Source: Misgurnus anguillicaudatus
Taxonomy: Eukaryota; Chordata; Actinopteri; Cypriniformes; Cobitidae
Direction: 5' to 3'
Assembly (NCBI RefSeq): GCF_027580225.2
Contig: NC_073361.2
Span: forward strand, 23,578,001 to 23,642,000
DNA length: 64,000 nt
Shown: one piece after another, positions 23,158 to 34,598 of the stretch
Layout of the letters: each line of letters opens with the position of its first letter
Numbering within the stretch: position 1 is the stretch's first letter
Made by a program: the position numbers and the translations under genes
Notes under the pieces: model-generated
The model's input: only the letters and a program-made list of their open reading frames with translations
What the model was told of the DNA's origin: nothing
Databases searched by the model: none

Positions 23158-24395
23158 TTAAAGGATTAGTCAATTTTCTAAAAAAAAATCCAGATAATTT
23201 ACCCACCACTATGTCATCCAAAATGTTGATGTTGTAGGAAAACATTGCAGGATTTTTCTCATTTTAATGGACTTTAATGGACATCAACACTTAACACTTA
23301 ATTCAACACTTAACAGTTTTTTCAACTGAGTTTCAAAGGACTCTACACGATCCCAAACGGGGCATACGGGTCTTGTCTAGTGAAGCGATTGTCATTTTTG
23401 GTAGGAAAGGTGAAAGAATGTGCACTTTTAAATCACAACTTCTCGTCTTCCTTTGGTCATGTGACGTGCCAGCGCGACCTCACGTTATTGCGTAGTGACG
23501 TAGAAAGGCCACATGTTACATACATGAAATGCACATTTGTGGACCATTTTAAACAATAAACCGACACAAAGACATTAATTAGTATCATTTGACGTTGGAA
23601 CGCTCCTCTTTCTCCACACTTGTTAACACTGGGGCATACATCCTCCGTGACCTCTTGACGTGATGACGTACTGCGTGAGGTCGCGTGGCGCTTCACACGA
23701 CCGGAGATAGATGAGAAGTTGTGGTTTAAAAGTGCTTTTTTTTTCTGTCAAAAATGACAATCGTTTCACTAGACAAGACTCTTATGCCTCATTTGGGATC
23801 ATTAAAGGAATAGTCTACTCATTTTCAATATTAAAATATGTTATTACCTTAACGAAGAACTGTTGATACATCCCTCTATTATCTGTGTGCGTGCACGTAA
23901 GCGCTGGAGCGCGCTGCGACGCTTCGATAGCATTTAGCTTAGCCCCATTCATTCAATGGTACCAATCAGAGATAAAGTTAGAAGTGACCAAACACATCAA
24001 CGTTTTTCCTATTTAAGACGAGTAGTTATACGAGCAAGTTTGGTGGTACAAAATAAAACGTAGCGCTTTTCTAAGCGGATTTAAAAGAGGAACTATATTT
24101 TATGGCGTAATAGCACTTTTGGGAGTACTTCGACTCGCCTGAAAAGTCCGCTCCCCTTCTCACTCTCATAATGGGAGAGGGAGGGTGTTACTGCGCCGAG
24201 TCGAAGTACTCCCAAAAGTGCTTTGAAACTCCTTGAAACAAAAAACTGTTAAGTGTTAAGTGTTGGGGTCCATTAAACTCCATTAAAATTTGAAAAATCC
24301 TGGAATGTTTTTCACAAAAAACATAATTTCTTCTCAGCTGAACAAAGAAAGACATGAACATTTTGGATGACATGAAAATGGACTTATCCTTTAAT
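23158..24395. mobile_element. Foldback element inserted in the outer element
   Basis: Inverted ends AAAGGATTAGTCAATTTTC and GAAAATGGACTTATCCTTT. Long arms pair CACTTAACAGTTTTTTCAA with its counterpart near 24240-24265, and GATTGTCATTTTTG with CAAAAATGACAATCG at 23751-23765. The GC-richer inside pairs GACCTCACG...GTAGTGACG with CGTGAGGTCGCG. The right arm is broken at about 23803-24222 by a further insertion. Confidence 0.8.
23803..24222. mobile_element. Innermost element of the nest
   Basis: Starts TTAAAGGAATAGTCTACTC and ends within TCGAAGTACTCCCAAAAGTGC. It holds a perfect inverted pair, TTTTGGGAGTACTTCGACTCG (24117-24137) against CGAGTCGAAGTACTCCCAAAA (24197-24217), that would form a strong hairpin. 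Only part of the longer family sequence is present. Non-coding. Confidence 0.72.
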
Positions 24396-24601
24396 TTAAA
24401 TATACCCATGCTACTTAAGACTTATTTTGTGATCCAGGGTCACATATACAGTATCTTAAATATTCCTGACATGAAATTACCAAAACCTTATTTAATAAGG
24501 TTACACATAATTTTGTGTAAAAGATACAAATCATAACTTCACATTTATATAACAGCTGTATGTCATAAAGAGTGTCTCACCTTTGAGTCACTTTTGCTAT
24601 G

Positions 24602-24755
24602 AAAGGTGTAGCGGAGGATTTTCTCGAATTTTAGAAAAGAACCGCCTTCTCCACTTTTTTAAAAATGCAATTGCGCAACACTTCTGATTGATAACTAGGA
24701 GGACCAATAGTCTTGATGATCCACCCGGAAAAAGAAAATCCTCCGCAATCCCTTT
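24602..24755. mobile_element. Short MITE with AGGATTTTC ends
   Basis: 154-bp element with inverted ends AAAGGTGTAGCGGAGGATTTTC and GAAAATCCTCCGCAATCCCTTT. Non-coding. Confidence 0.78.
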
Positions 24756-26368
24756 AATATGCGAAAAAATAAAAAGTAATGCATTGGCATTAATCTATAT
24801 TTATACTTTAAGTGCTTTAAACAATGTACAAAGATACAATAAATAATTATGGCCTCTAGATTCTCACAATTCATCCATTGTACTGTAAGTGAAGTTAATT
24901 TTGAACCCTGCCTGCAGCCCTTCACACCTTGTCAGCTGTGTTATTCACACTCTGCTCCTGCATGTGGTCCTTCTGTGCCCAGATGCAGGACTCATTTTGA
25001 ATGTGACCACAAAAAAAAAAAACACAGAAACTGTGGCGCAGCTCAACAGGGAGCCTGTTAGCAGCTTGTCATTCGACTGACATTCTGCTAAATCTAAATT
25101 TGTCAAATAACAGGACTTTTCAATGTGGACTGTGAAACCCAAGGTGTCTGTGTGTGAACCTAATACGGTACATCTGTAGTGGAAAACTATTAAGGACGCA
25201 TGTGAAAAAAGGGCATGGCGCAGATGTTTCAGTCTATTGCTCTTAATTAGCACTCAATAAATCCAAAATAACATGATTCAAGATGGCATGCTTCAGCCAT
25301 AACAGTCCAAAAGTAGAGACTGATCAAAAGACAAGTGTTTTCATTGCAATTAAAAGTATAATATAAAATGCAAATAGTTACTGTGGTTATTAAATTATGC
25401 ACCAGTAACAGGTTATTTATGATCCATCTCCAAATGATCAAATCGCAAAAGATCAACCAAGACTTGTTTACATCATGCAAAATGCATGCCATTGCTTTCA
25501 CATTACATTTCACATAATTCTTAATTATTTAATCAATATCCTACATTAAAAAGAGAATTTCTGTTTAGCCTTTTGCATCTATGGGCTTTTAAGCCCATGT
25601 GAATAGCAAAGTAATCTATTATTTTAGCGCAGTGGTTGATTGACAGGTGAGAAGGCGGTCCCAAGACAAATTGGTACTGCAGTACAAAAGTGCTGTGTGG
25701 TTTCGACCAGGCTGGTCTTTATATAAAGTTTCCATACGTCTTTCCTCAAGAGCTTTACTTGAGAGAACGAAAGAGAGAGGGACACTTAAGCTGACCCGGG
25801 AGATTCGATTGTGTGACAGGAATAAAGTCTTTAGGTTTAGGTAAGCTAACTAAAGGGTTTAACCTCAAAGTATAGCTGCCCTTTGTTAACAGTTCAAGTG
25901 CTGCGCAGGCTTGTCTTTGACACTTAAAGTTGGTAACCACTGGTTTGCAGTCCTCTGTGTGGAGTATGAATGAATTCAGTATGAAATGTGCTCGCTGATG
26001 CAGCATCTTTATGTGCACATGCTGTCTATGTAGTTTTGGGCCAGATTTACTAAAGGAATTATGCAAATAGCATAAACGCTCACACAAAATAAATCTTGGA
26101 AGCAATTTACACCCTGTAGTTTTCCATCTCGCACGGCAGTATTAAATGCCAGGTTATGGAAGATTCAGCAGAGTCTTTACATGGTCTTTACAGCATCACG
26201 CAATTGCAAAACAGTTAATTTTAAAATGCTAAAACTGCTTATTCAGTGGATCGAAAACTGGGATCGCTTATCTTGGAGTTCAGGTTTCTTTCAAGAAAAC
26301 AAAATGTTTGCACCCTCTTATGTATGAACCATAGACATATATACAGTAGAGATGCCACATTGGATGCT
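24756..26368. other. Intron 2 sequence, nothing recognised
   Basis: Non-coding. Overlapping small frames on both strands at 24849-25253 and 25755-26105 have no domain and no splice sites that join the opsin frame. Confidence 0.4.
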
Positions 26369-26397
26369 TTACTGAATAAAAAAACGATTTATTATTT

Positions 26398-26520
26398 TAG
26401 GTAAGTGGTCGCAATCAATTTATTTAAGCTACATTTAAACAAAGAAAATTAGAAAAACAAAACAAAAACTTTTGTTTAAATATTGCTTATATAAATTGAT
26501 TGCAACCACTTACCTTAAAA
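26398..26520. repeat. Palindromic element
   Basis: TAGGTAAGTGGTCGCAATCAATTTAT at 26399-26424 is mirrored by ATAAATTGATTGCAACCACTTACC at 26491-26514, leaving a 65-base A-rich loop. Confidence 0.75.
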
Positions 26521-26575
26521 AAATTGAGTAAATTGAATTAATAATTTTTTCAGTGTTCAATTAACCAAAAGAAAA

Positions 26576-26816
26576 CGGGACAGCTTTGGTTTTTCCGGAT
26601 AAAAATTACAATATGGATTGGGAAAGAATATCCAAAAAGTAAATGGGGCAGCTTTAGTTTTTCCGGATAAAAATTACAATATGGATAGGGAAAGAATATC
26701 CAAAAAAGTAAATAGGACAGCTTTAGTTTTTCCGGATAAAAATTACAATATGGATTGGGAAAGAATATCCAAAAAAGTAAATGGGACAGCTTTAGTTTAT
26801 AAAAATTACAATAAAA
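26576..26816. repeat. 69-bp tandem repeat, about 3.5 copies
   Basis: Repeat starts (CAGCTTT) at 26581, 26649, 26718 and 26787 give a 68-69 bp period. Each unit runs CAGCTTTAGTTTTTCCGG, ATAAAAATTACAATATGGAT, GGGAAAGAATATCCAAAAA. Because 69 is divisible by three, frames stay open on both strands (26618-26839 + and 26550-26897 -); these are artefacts of the repeat. Confidence 0.9.
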
Positions 26817-26884
26817 TTTTTGAGTTATGTAACAATTAGTTAACTTGACAGTTAATAGGTATTGAATTGGATATTGCTTTTTTC

Positions 26885-27354
26885 TTAAAGGGGACAATTC
26901 ACAAAACTTTTTAAGATGTAAAATAAATCTTTGCTGTCCTCAGAGTGCACATTTCAAGTTTCAGCTCAACATACCATATAGATAATTTATTATAACATGT
27001 TAAAATTGCCACTTTATAAGTGTAAGCAAAAATGTTTTTGGGTGTGTCCTTTAAAATGCAAATGAGCAGATGAAATGCAAACACTGAGCGTAATAGTTGT
27101 GGTTTGCTGAAATTAAAACTTAATTGTGATGTCAATTTTTTTCTTTCTCTGCACTAAACGGCAGTGCCGTGGTTGGATAGTGCAGATTAAGAGGGCGGTA
27201 TTATCCGCTTCTGACATTGCAGAGAACGGTTTACCAAAACTAAGGTACTGGGTTGTTCTTTTTTTACATTTTCTGGGTTGATAGAAGCACCGGGGACCCA
27301 ATTATAGCACTTAAACATGGAAAAGGTCAGATTTTTATGATATGTCCCCTTTAA
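26885..27354. mobile_element. TTAA-flanked MITE (GGGGACA ends), copy 1
   Basis: Flanked by TTAA at 26885-26888 and 27351-27354. Ends read AAGGGGACAATTCAC and ATGATATGTCCCCTT. It is the reverse complement of the copy at 49532-49934: GGGACCCAATTATAGCACTTA here against TAAGTGCTATAATTGGGTCC there. Non-coding. Confidence 0.85.
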
Positions 27355-27934
27355 AATTTGACAGCATATTGCCATTTCAACCCAGTATGCTTTTGGGTAA
27401 ACTGAAGTACAGGTGGTTTGTCTGCGAAAAAGCCACTGTAAAAATAGCACAGTGTTATTTTGTGCCACAATTTTTTTGTTTTCTGGACAATCTCGTGGTG
27501 ATGTAAGAGCGTACGTTAGCATTTTAGCGAAACGTAAGACGCAACAGTCCAACTAAAGTATACAACTCTCAGCTCTTGTTTGGACACGTAAGAGCACTTA
27601 GCAGCTGTATGGCAAAGTGCTACAACGCTGAGAAAATGGGCCATCGTGCTCTGTAGGCGACTCTAAAATGTGTAATGGGCCTTTTACTTGCCCGTTGTAG
27701 CTTTCTTAAGGGATTGTTTTACACAAGAGTAATCGATTCACGGGGCTGTATCAATTTCTGCCAAGCTGGCCTGAAACAAATGCTAACTAGTCTCAGATAA
27801 ACAATATCTAGATCATAAAGGATTATTACTTATAGGGTTAAAAAACTATAAAACAGCATGCTATAAAAATGTCTTGTGTTCACTTCTTTCCCCCGTTTAC
27901 CTGCTTTTCTTCATCTCTCATTGCAACGATGAAG
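27355..27934. other. End of intron 2
   Basis: Non-coding; ends in the pyrimidine-rich tract of the exon 3 acceptor. Confidence 0.5.
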
Positions 27935-28168
27935 GTGAGCCGGATCAATACGGTGGTGAGTCGTAAGAGGGAGCAGCGAGTACTCTTCATGGTGGTCACC
28001 ATGGTTGTGTGCTATCTACTGTGCTGGATGCCCTATGGGGTTATGGCCCTGATGGCAACATTTGGACGACCTGGCCTGATCACACCTGCAGCCAGCATTG
28101 TTCCTTCTCTCTTAGCCAAAACCAGCACCGTCATAAACCCCATCATCTACATCTTCATGAACAAACAG
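27935..28168 (+). CDS. tmtops: TMT opsin, exon 3 (loop 3, helices 6-7)
   Basis: Third coding exon, residues 232-309, phase 0 at both ends. A pyrimidine-rich tract precedes the acceptor ATGAAG|GTGAGC at 27933-27934. It encodes a basic third cytoplasmic loop (Ser-Arg-Lys-Arg at 240-243), helix 6 with Cys261-Trp-Met-Pro264, and helix 7 with the retinal-linking Lys293 and Asn299-Pro-Ile-Ile-Tyr303. These are the defining opsin residues, so a retinal Schiff base is possible. The donor is CAG|GTGGGT at 28169. The exon begins with GTGAGC, itself resembling a splice donor, so the true start is fixed by the conserved TMT sequence and by frame. The apparent Met 22 codons earlier lies in intron 2. Confidence 0.93.
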
Positions 28169-28708
28169 GTGGGTGTGTCAACTCAAGATATGAATATTAC
28201 ATTGTGTTTGATGGTTGTACATTACCTTTCCTGTATGGAATTTACAGTAGGGTCCACACAGACGTGTTTGTCTTGTGCCGGCTACAGTAGCTTCTCTATT
28301 CTCTAGAGGTAATTCACAGTCTCACCTCTAGATGCCACTAAAAATCTACACAGAGGACATTTAGAGAGTAACTAAACCCCTGGTCAGAGCCTGACTCCAC
28401 CCACTGGCAATATTTGAAAAATGCAAGAAAAGTGGGCAAACCCGAAATAGAGGGGACGAACTAAGCTCGTACCAAGAGTGTGGTGAGATCAGAACAAGGG
28501 CGTGGTGAGTTTGAACCTGCTTACGTAGGGTGGTACCACTTATGTCACGTAGTACCGCAACATCCTATAGGAAAATTCAACTGCAGTAGCCTGCGTTCAT
28601 CCTGATGAGGGCGGCAATCAGACGTTTTTAATCCATTGAAACATTTTATTCACAAATGTCAAAAAAGTTTCTCTAATAATATGAACAGCACTAATAAAGC
28701 CCCATTCT
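28169..28708. other. Start of intron 3, nothing recognised
   Basis: Non-coding; the frame of exon 3 runs on to a stop at about 28306 but loses all opsin similarity after the donor. Confidence 0.45.
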
Positions 28709-29466
28709 TATGCTACGTTTAACACCAACCGCGTTTGAGGCATCTACCGTGCCTAGTTTGCCGTTTGAACAGTTTGAATGCATTTGCACGTCTAGAGCGA
28801 AGTAGACGCACAGAAAAAGCAAGCATTTGACGCGCGTCAGATGGCAAAATCCGCTTCTTGTGGGAGGGGCAAGTGCTATTCGGTTGTCTGTTTGCAAGAT
28901 GACTTATGTTGACTTATGTGCATTTATCGAGTTACCGGTTTGTATTTGGTAACCTTACTGTAGGGCGTAAATAAACGGCGCGGGTTGATAAAAGTCAAGT
29001 GACTCAAAAGTGAAATGTGTATTTACAACTTACCAGGTTGCCCAATTTCCTCACTTATACTCTTCCAAGCGAGGTCCTTTTTTTCCTGTCTCTATAGAAA
29101 TAAGTGTCGTATAGCTCCGGGTGACTGCTCGCGGACAATATGAAGCGTTCCTTCAGGTTGAATGAGTGACTCCGGGCGGGGCTGCCGCCACAGCAGCAAG
29201 CAGGTTCCTGATTGGTTAACACGCCGCGAAATTCCGCCAAAGTTCAGCCGCAAATTCGCGTCAAATGCAAAATGCACAAATAGCACCATTCGCGCACACC
29301 GCGCCAGGCACTCAACTAGCGCCATTCGCGCGAACTAGACGCGTGAATGAGGCTGAATCGCATCTTCCGCGTCGCGAGACCTCCAGAAGCGCTTTTTCAC
29401 ATTGACTTACCATTGAAATCACGCGCGCATCACACCTCTACCATGGCTGGTGTAAATGCAGCATTA
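28709..29466. mobile_element. Long GC-richer repeat with inverted ends
   Basis: The left end TGCTACGTTTAACACCAACC is an imperfect inverted match to the right end TGGCTGGTGTAAATGCAGCA. Inside are GCG-rich arms (TTGACGCGCGTCAGATGG; CGCGCGAACTAGACGCG) and no intact frame. Likely a non-autonomous DNA element; superfamily not assigned. Confidence 0.55.
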
Positions 29467-31290
29467 CAGATCATTAACTGAAAAAACGTTTTTGAGTTCA
29501 CTCATTAATAATATTCAATGTTGTCATTTCTAAAAGCGCATTATCAACACCTTTTTCTTGAATGCATTTAACAACACATATCACACAAACTAATTAGTGC
29601 TGTTTGTTTTTCTTTATGGCGTTAACAAGTGAATGAATTCTGTCAGGGCTGCATAATTTCACAGTTTTTTGTCTCAGTTTTCCCTGCAGATAAAAACAGT
29701 TGTGCATGCAGTTACATTCAAATCTTTGAAAGAAGGCACAAGCTAGTGGAGTGAATATAAAAACAGTTTTTCTTCAAGGATTAAAACTTAAGAAATATTG
29801 CTTGAAGGTTTTATAAATCCACTTTTACTACTTGTATGATCCAAACGATATCAACAGCACTTTGATGCTATTTCTGAACTTGTGTACATGTGAACAGTCC
29901 TAGTTATGTGTTTGTAATATCTGCACATATGGAGAAGTGTGCTGAAGCTTTTTCTCCAAAACCACATTTTTTGATAAGACCACAGATGAAGACTTGGAGA
30001 AACCAGACTTGCTCATCAGATGTGACACCGGTTACCTGTATGTCATTTTCAGTCTTCAATTCCTCCCAGCCCGTAACCATGGAAACTGTGAGTTGAGGCG
30101 AGTTGAAGACTTAAAGTGCTGTACAGATTCAAGTATCTACCGGCGTGTGTCAATATGACCGACGAAGATGGAATGATGGAATTGTGCCAGATAAAAAAGT
30201 GTGAGTTTTGTTCCCACTTTTGCAATGAAGTTCCTCAGCCTGTGTGTTAAAAACAGTTATCTCATACCGTCCGTGTTTGAGAGCTGTCATGATGTGTAGT
30301 AATTTCATTTTCTCATTCCTACATCTCTTTCCTGGGACTCGAGGAACATTCTGGCACAGTCACAGTTTCTCTTTATTAGGTGCAGAATGTCTGTAGCTCT
30401 ATCGGTGGGATCAAGGGCACATAAACATTAAAAATGTGATTTAACAAACCCCGCGGCAGATACAATGACTTAAAAGTCAGAGCTTTGTGAAGAGACAGGA
30501 CAGTCCATCCGAGCAATGGGATCAATCGTTCTGGACCACCTATGCACAGGTGTAACATAATGATAAAGGAGGTTCTGTCCATCTCTCCCAAACTTCTCAG
30601 CACCCCGCCGAGAGCTAATCATCTCTATTTCAGGTCATCATCTGCACACCAGCGCTCCTCTCAGATCTGGTCTGTTCCCATTTACCATTAACTTTCTCAG
30701 CATGTGTTATTGCCTATACTCTGGCAGTTTAAGTAAAAAGTCAGATTTTAGGTGGATTGAGAAGATTTTTTCTTTCCACTTTAGTTTGTTCTCTGACATT
30801 TCCAGCATGTTCATTTTGTGTAGTCAATGCACTGCTCAGGTGTAACAGAAGTGTGGATTCTTCAGTCATTGTCTTCCTTAAAGCGATTTCTACACTGGAA
30901 AAATCTGTATTGTTAATCAGTATTGATATCAGATGTGATCAAGATAAATGTACCCTAAGAAGGAAAACATTGTAAGATAACAAGCCTGTATTTGTATTAA
31001 GTTTACATTTATGTTTATTCATTTAGCAGGCGTTTTTATTCCATTTTATTTTTTAAGCAAATTACACAGACTGAACAAGAAAACTAATGTTGTCTAGTCT
31101 TGATAATTTAGTTTACCCAAAAATAAAGTTGATGGCACCCATTGACTTCCATAGTAATTATAGCATCAACTGTGTGCTTACCATCATTTATCAAAATTTT
31201 CAACAAAATAAAGTCACTCGTAAGAACAACATAGTAAATGATTTACTATACCTTTAAAACCACATGAAAGCGTCACTATGCCACTTGTGC
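29467..31290. other. Intron 3 sequence, mostly unrecognised
   Basis: Non-coding. 31010-31060 is a degenerate SINE-like motif (TTCATTTAGCAGGCG) and 31110-31230 a degenerate fragment of the MITE seen intact at 44108-44367. Confidence 0.4.
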
Positions 31291-31303
31291 CAAATTGGAA
31301 ATG

Positions 31304-32245
31304 CAGTATATTGCCAAAAGTTTTGGGACACCGCTCCAAATCATTGAATTCAGGGGCCTCATTTATAAAATGCTGCGTAAAAACCATCCTACATTTGATC
31401 TTACGATCATTTAACAAAAATGCGTACGTGTGATTCATAAACTGGACACGCAGAAAACGCGCGTACCCCTTTCAAATCTATATTTCGCGAATGAACTTGA
31501 CCTTGTGCGCGCAGCCGAGCAGTTTCAGATCTCTGCCTAATTAATGTCATAGACATATAAAAGAGTGCTTGTCGATGTTTAAACCCAATTTCAAACAACA
31601 AGAATGGCTTCCAAAAACCTGCAGCAATCAGACAAGCAAAAGTGCGTACGTCTGCTAAGACCCTGATGTGGCGCTAAGCACTTTTCCACGTCAAAGACAG
31701 TTTTTATAAATATGGACTTTGCCGTGGATTTTTGCGTACGCACACTTTACGTTCAAATCTGTGCGTACGCACGCTTTATAAATGAGGCCCCTGGTGTTCC
31801 AATCACGTTCAGTGAAATTAACTATAAATGCTTCATCATACCAAGACATTTTGGACAATTTTATGTTTCCAACTTTGTGGGAACAGTTTGGGGATGGCCC
31901 ATTCCTGTTCCAACATGACTGTGCACAAAGCAAGGTACATAAAGACATGGATGAGCGAGTTTGTTTTGGAGGACCTTGACTGGCCTGACTTCTTTGGGAT
32001 GAATTAGAGATAAGAATACTAGCGAGACCATCTCATCATACATCAGTGCCTGGCCTTACAAATGTGCTTTATGGTCATAAACACACTCCTAAACATTGTA
32101 CAAAGTCTTCCAAGAAGAGTTGAAGCTGTTATAGCTGCAAAGAGTGGGCCAACTCCATGTTAAACCCTATGGATTAAGAATGGGATGTTATTTAGTTTCA
32201 TGTGCATATAAAGGCAGGTGTCCCAAAACTTTTGGCAATATAGTG
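31304..32245 (+). pseudogene. Decayed Tc1/mariner-like element with transposase remnant
   Basis: Inverted ends CAGTATATTGCCAAAAG and CTTTTGGCAATATAGTG, with the inner GGGACACC / GGTGTCCC pair also kept. The + strand from about 31860 encodes pieces of a Tc1-type transposase: Leu-Trp-Glu-Gln-Phe-Gly-Asp-Gly then Phe-Gln-His-Asp-Cys-Ala, where the Asp matches the second catalytic residue. Frames are shifted and stopped soon after, and the third catalytic acidic motif is not readable. The 5' half is replaced by the palindromic insertion at 31351-31791, so it cannot make an active enzyme. Confidence 0.82.
31351..31791. mobile_element. Foldback element inside the Tc1-like remnant
   Basis: Ends GGGGCCTCATTTATAAAA and TTTATAAATGAGGCCCC are near-perfect inverted copies. 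Further inside, TGCGTACG motifs pair (31420-31430 against 31733-31770). Non-coding. Confidence 0.82.
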
Positions 32246-34019
32246 TAGCTGGTCATGTAGTCTTGCAGTAACTCTCCTACAGCATGTCCAAATGATCAGC
32301 AACTTTCTGCGCCACCTTTGTCATCTCTGCGGGGTTCACGGGACCACCAGCTGCTATCTGTAATGAGCCTGTGGATTTGAATCCATTTATAGACTCATTC
32401 CTTACACCTCAGTCAGAAAGCATCCCAGTCTTCTGCCTGCTGCCCAAAAAGTACCAGTGCACCATAGTGTGCTACACACTCATGTTTTAATTCATTACGT
32501 TATAATTAACAGTAATGTGCATATCTTGGTTGGTGCATAGGTTAAGGGAGAGCTTTTCAAAGCACTGCCAGTGCACCGTAGTCATGCATGATTGCATCCC
32601 ATCATCTCTAACAGAACACTGAATGGCCATTAACAAGCTGACTGGAGTCAATTGTCTCGGGAAAAATGTGTGTATTTGCAGACTTCCATTAACCTAGACC
32701 TTCTGACCTCCTAAACGGCAACGATTTCTATACTGTATCTTTCTCTTCATCTTTTTCACATCATTTTAAGGTTTTCATTGGGACATATCATAACACAGTG
32801 ATTTATTTACCTGTACAGTATACAAAAAGTCCTTCCCTTAACTTATCTGACGCAACCTTGATGGATCTGCTGTGTTGGACATCTTTTGAGGAAATGTAGT
32901 AGACTTTAAGTATACATAAAAATTGGACGTATACTAAGTACACTACGTTTTCTCAAGGGGTGAAATCTCACACTGGGATCTTATGCTACCCTGAATTCTG
33001 CACCGATACATAGGCATTAAATAAATTATGGAATAAATTACAATTTGTCATTAAAAAATTTTATTTGTTCATGTCCAGGCCTAGTCCTGGATTAATCTAA
33101 ACTCTGTTCTCAAAGTGTATGTAGCGTAAACGTAAGTGTCAGTATATGCAATATATTTAGAGTGTATTTCTGCAAGGTTTCGGCATTGTCAAAATAATAT
33201 GTTGAGTGCAACTTTTTTAGGCTGTGGTATATTTTCTTCAAAGAATGCAATTTATTCCTACGAGGTGTTTGTAGACAGTTATAATTAATTATTATAGATG
33301 TTAATCTATAATGAAAAATGCACTGCAAAAACACAAAGCTAGCACTGGACAATAATGCAGTCCCTTGATTCCTTACCTCCGGTGTATAAACTCTGCTTTA
33401 CATAAATCAAATAGTATTTTTCTTGGTTTAATGTGAATCAGCTTCCTTTGTCTCCACCTATGAAAAGCTAATGGTCCCAATGTATGCAGTTTGTTTTGGG
33501 TGTGATCTGAATGCAGAGGATTGTATTCAAACAGTCTCTCAGAAACAGTTTGGCATCAGCAGTCATCTTCATCATTCTGAGATAATCACTTTCTTACTGA
33601 AAGGTCCTGCATCAGAAAATGAATTTTACCTTCAATTTGCCAACAAGCCTGTTCACATTAAGACACACAGAGCGTCAGCTGTTGTTCCACAGACTATTAT
33701 TCCCCCATGTAGCTGCTGTTTTATTAATCCTGATCTCTGGACAGTTACAAATCCATTATAATACCAACGATATGAGAACCATGTTGTGCACTAGCTGATT
33801 TGATTATGATGCACTTCTCAAAATAAAAGTTCTGTTCTTATGTCATTCTGGGAGATTTTAAGTGAATAAAGACATGTGACGGCAAAAAATGACTCATTTG
33901 ATAGTTTTTTTCAGGCCTTTTGGAGCTAAATAGAGAGGTGTGTAGCCCTATTTCATGTTTATAAGCTGTGCATCATACAGAATTTTAAATTAGCTTACAT
34001 TTCATACTATTTGTTGTCT
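32246..34019. other. Intron 3 sequence, nothing recognised
   Basis: Non-coding. 33077-33110 holds a fragment (CCTAGTCCTGGATTAA) like the GGGGCGGTTTCCC element. The + frame 33471-33761 has no domain. Confidence 0.4.
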
Positions 34020-34472
34020 TACACTGTATCCTTTTAAAAACACATCTTTGCACCTAAAGAGATCATATTAGTACCTCAGAGTTACATGTTGGTACCAAAA
34101 AGTTCATATAAGTACCTAAAAGGGACATATTGGTACCATACATACAGCGGGGAAAATAAGTATTTGACACATCAGCCTTTTTATCAGTAAGGGGATTCAG
34201 AACATTTAAGTATACGAGTTGAGTCATAATAAATAAAGTGAAATCACTCAACTTGTATACTTAAATGTTATGATGTCTTTGTATGAATTCAATATTTGGC
34301 TTGATGGATACATCTGGTGGAAATTTTGTGTCACTTAGAAATTCCCTTACTGATAAAAATGCTGATTTTCAAATACTTATTTTAACCGCTGTATCTGTAC
34401 CTAAATGGTACACTCAAGGAGACTTTTACATGGTAATGCCCCAGTGACAGCATGGGACTATTTTTATCTGAC
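34020..34472. mobile_element. GGTACC-rich MITE split by a Tc1-type MITE
   Basis: Left part with TTAGTACCTCAGAG and TTGGTACCA motifs, right part with CTGTACCTAAATGGTACAC and GCCCCAGTGACAGCA. Same family as 15112-15312. Interrupted at 34145-34391. Confidence 0.75.
34145..34391. mobile_element. Tc1/mariner-type MITE with TA duplication
   Basis: 247-bp element, ends CAGCGGGGAAAATAAGTATT and AAATACTTATTTTAACCGCTG, flanked by TA at 34143-34144 and 34392-34393. A second inner palindrome pairs ACATTTAAGTATACGAGTTG with CAACTTGTATACTTAAATGT. The ends share GAAAATAAGTATTTGA with the Tc1 element at 51466-52762. Non-coding. Confidence 0.9.
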
Positions 34473-34598
34473 AGTGTGCAGTATTCTCAATTCAAGGCCT
34501 ACAGGTTTGAAATGAACAAATTAAGCTTTTCCTTTAACGGTGAAGTTAACAAATGAACTGTTTTGCTTTCTCTACCTCAATTCGTATGTTTGTGTCAG

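Larger units (their letters stand above)
22848..24448. mobile_element. Outer element of a three-level nest
   Basis: The left part (22848-23157) begins ATATGGACCACAAAACCAGTCATAAG. The right end (24396-24448) reads CTACTTAAGACTTATTTTGTGATCCAGGGTCACATAT, an inverted counterpart of the left end. Everything between 23158 and 24395 is a later insertion. Confidence 0.8.

Noticed and set aside
26550..26897. 115-codon minus-strand repeat protein
   Set aside because: Product of a 69-bp tandem repeat whose period is divisible by three; no start context or transcript sign.
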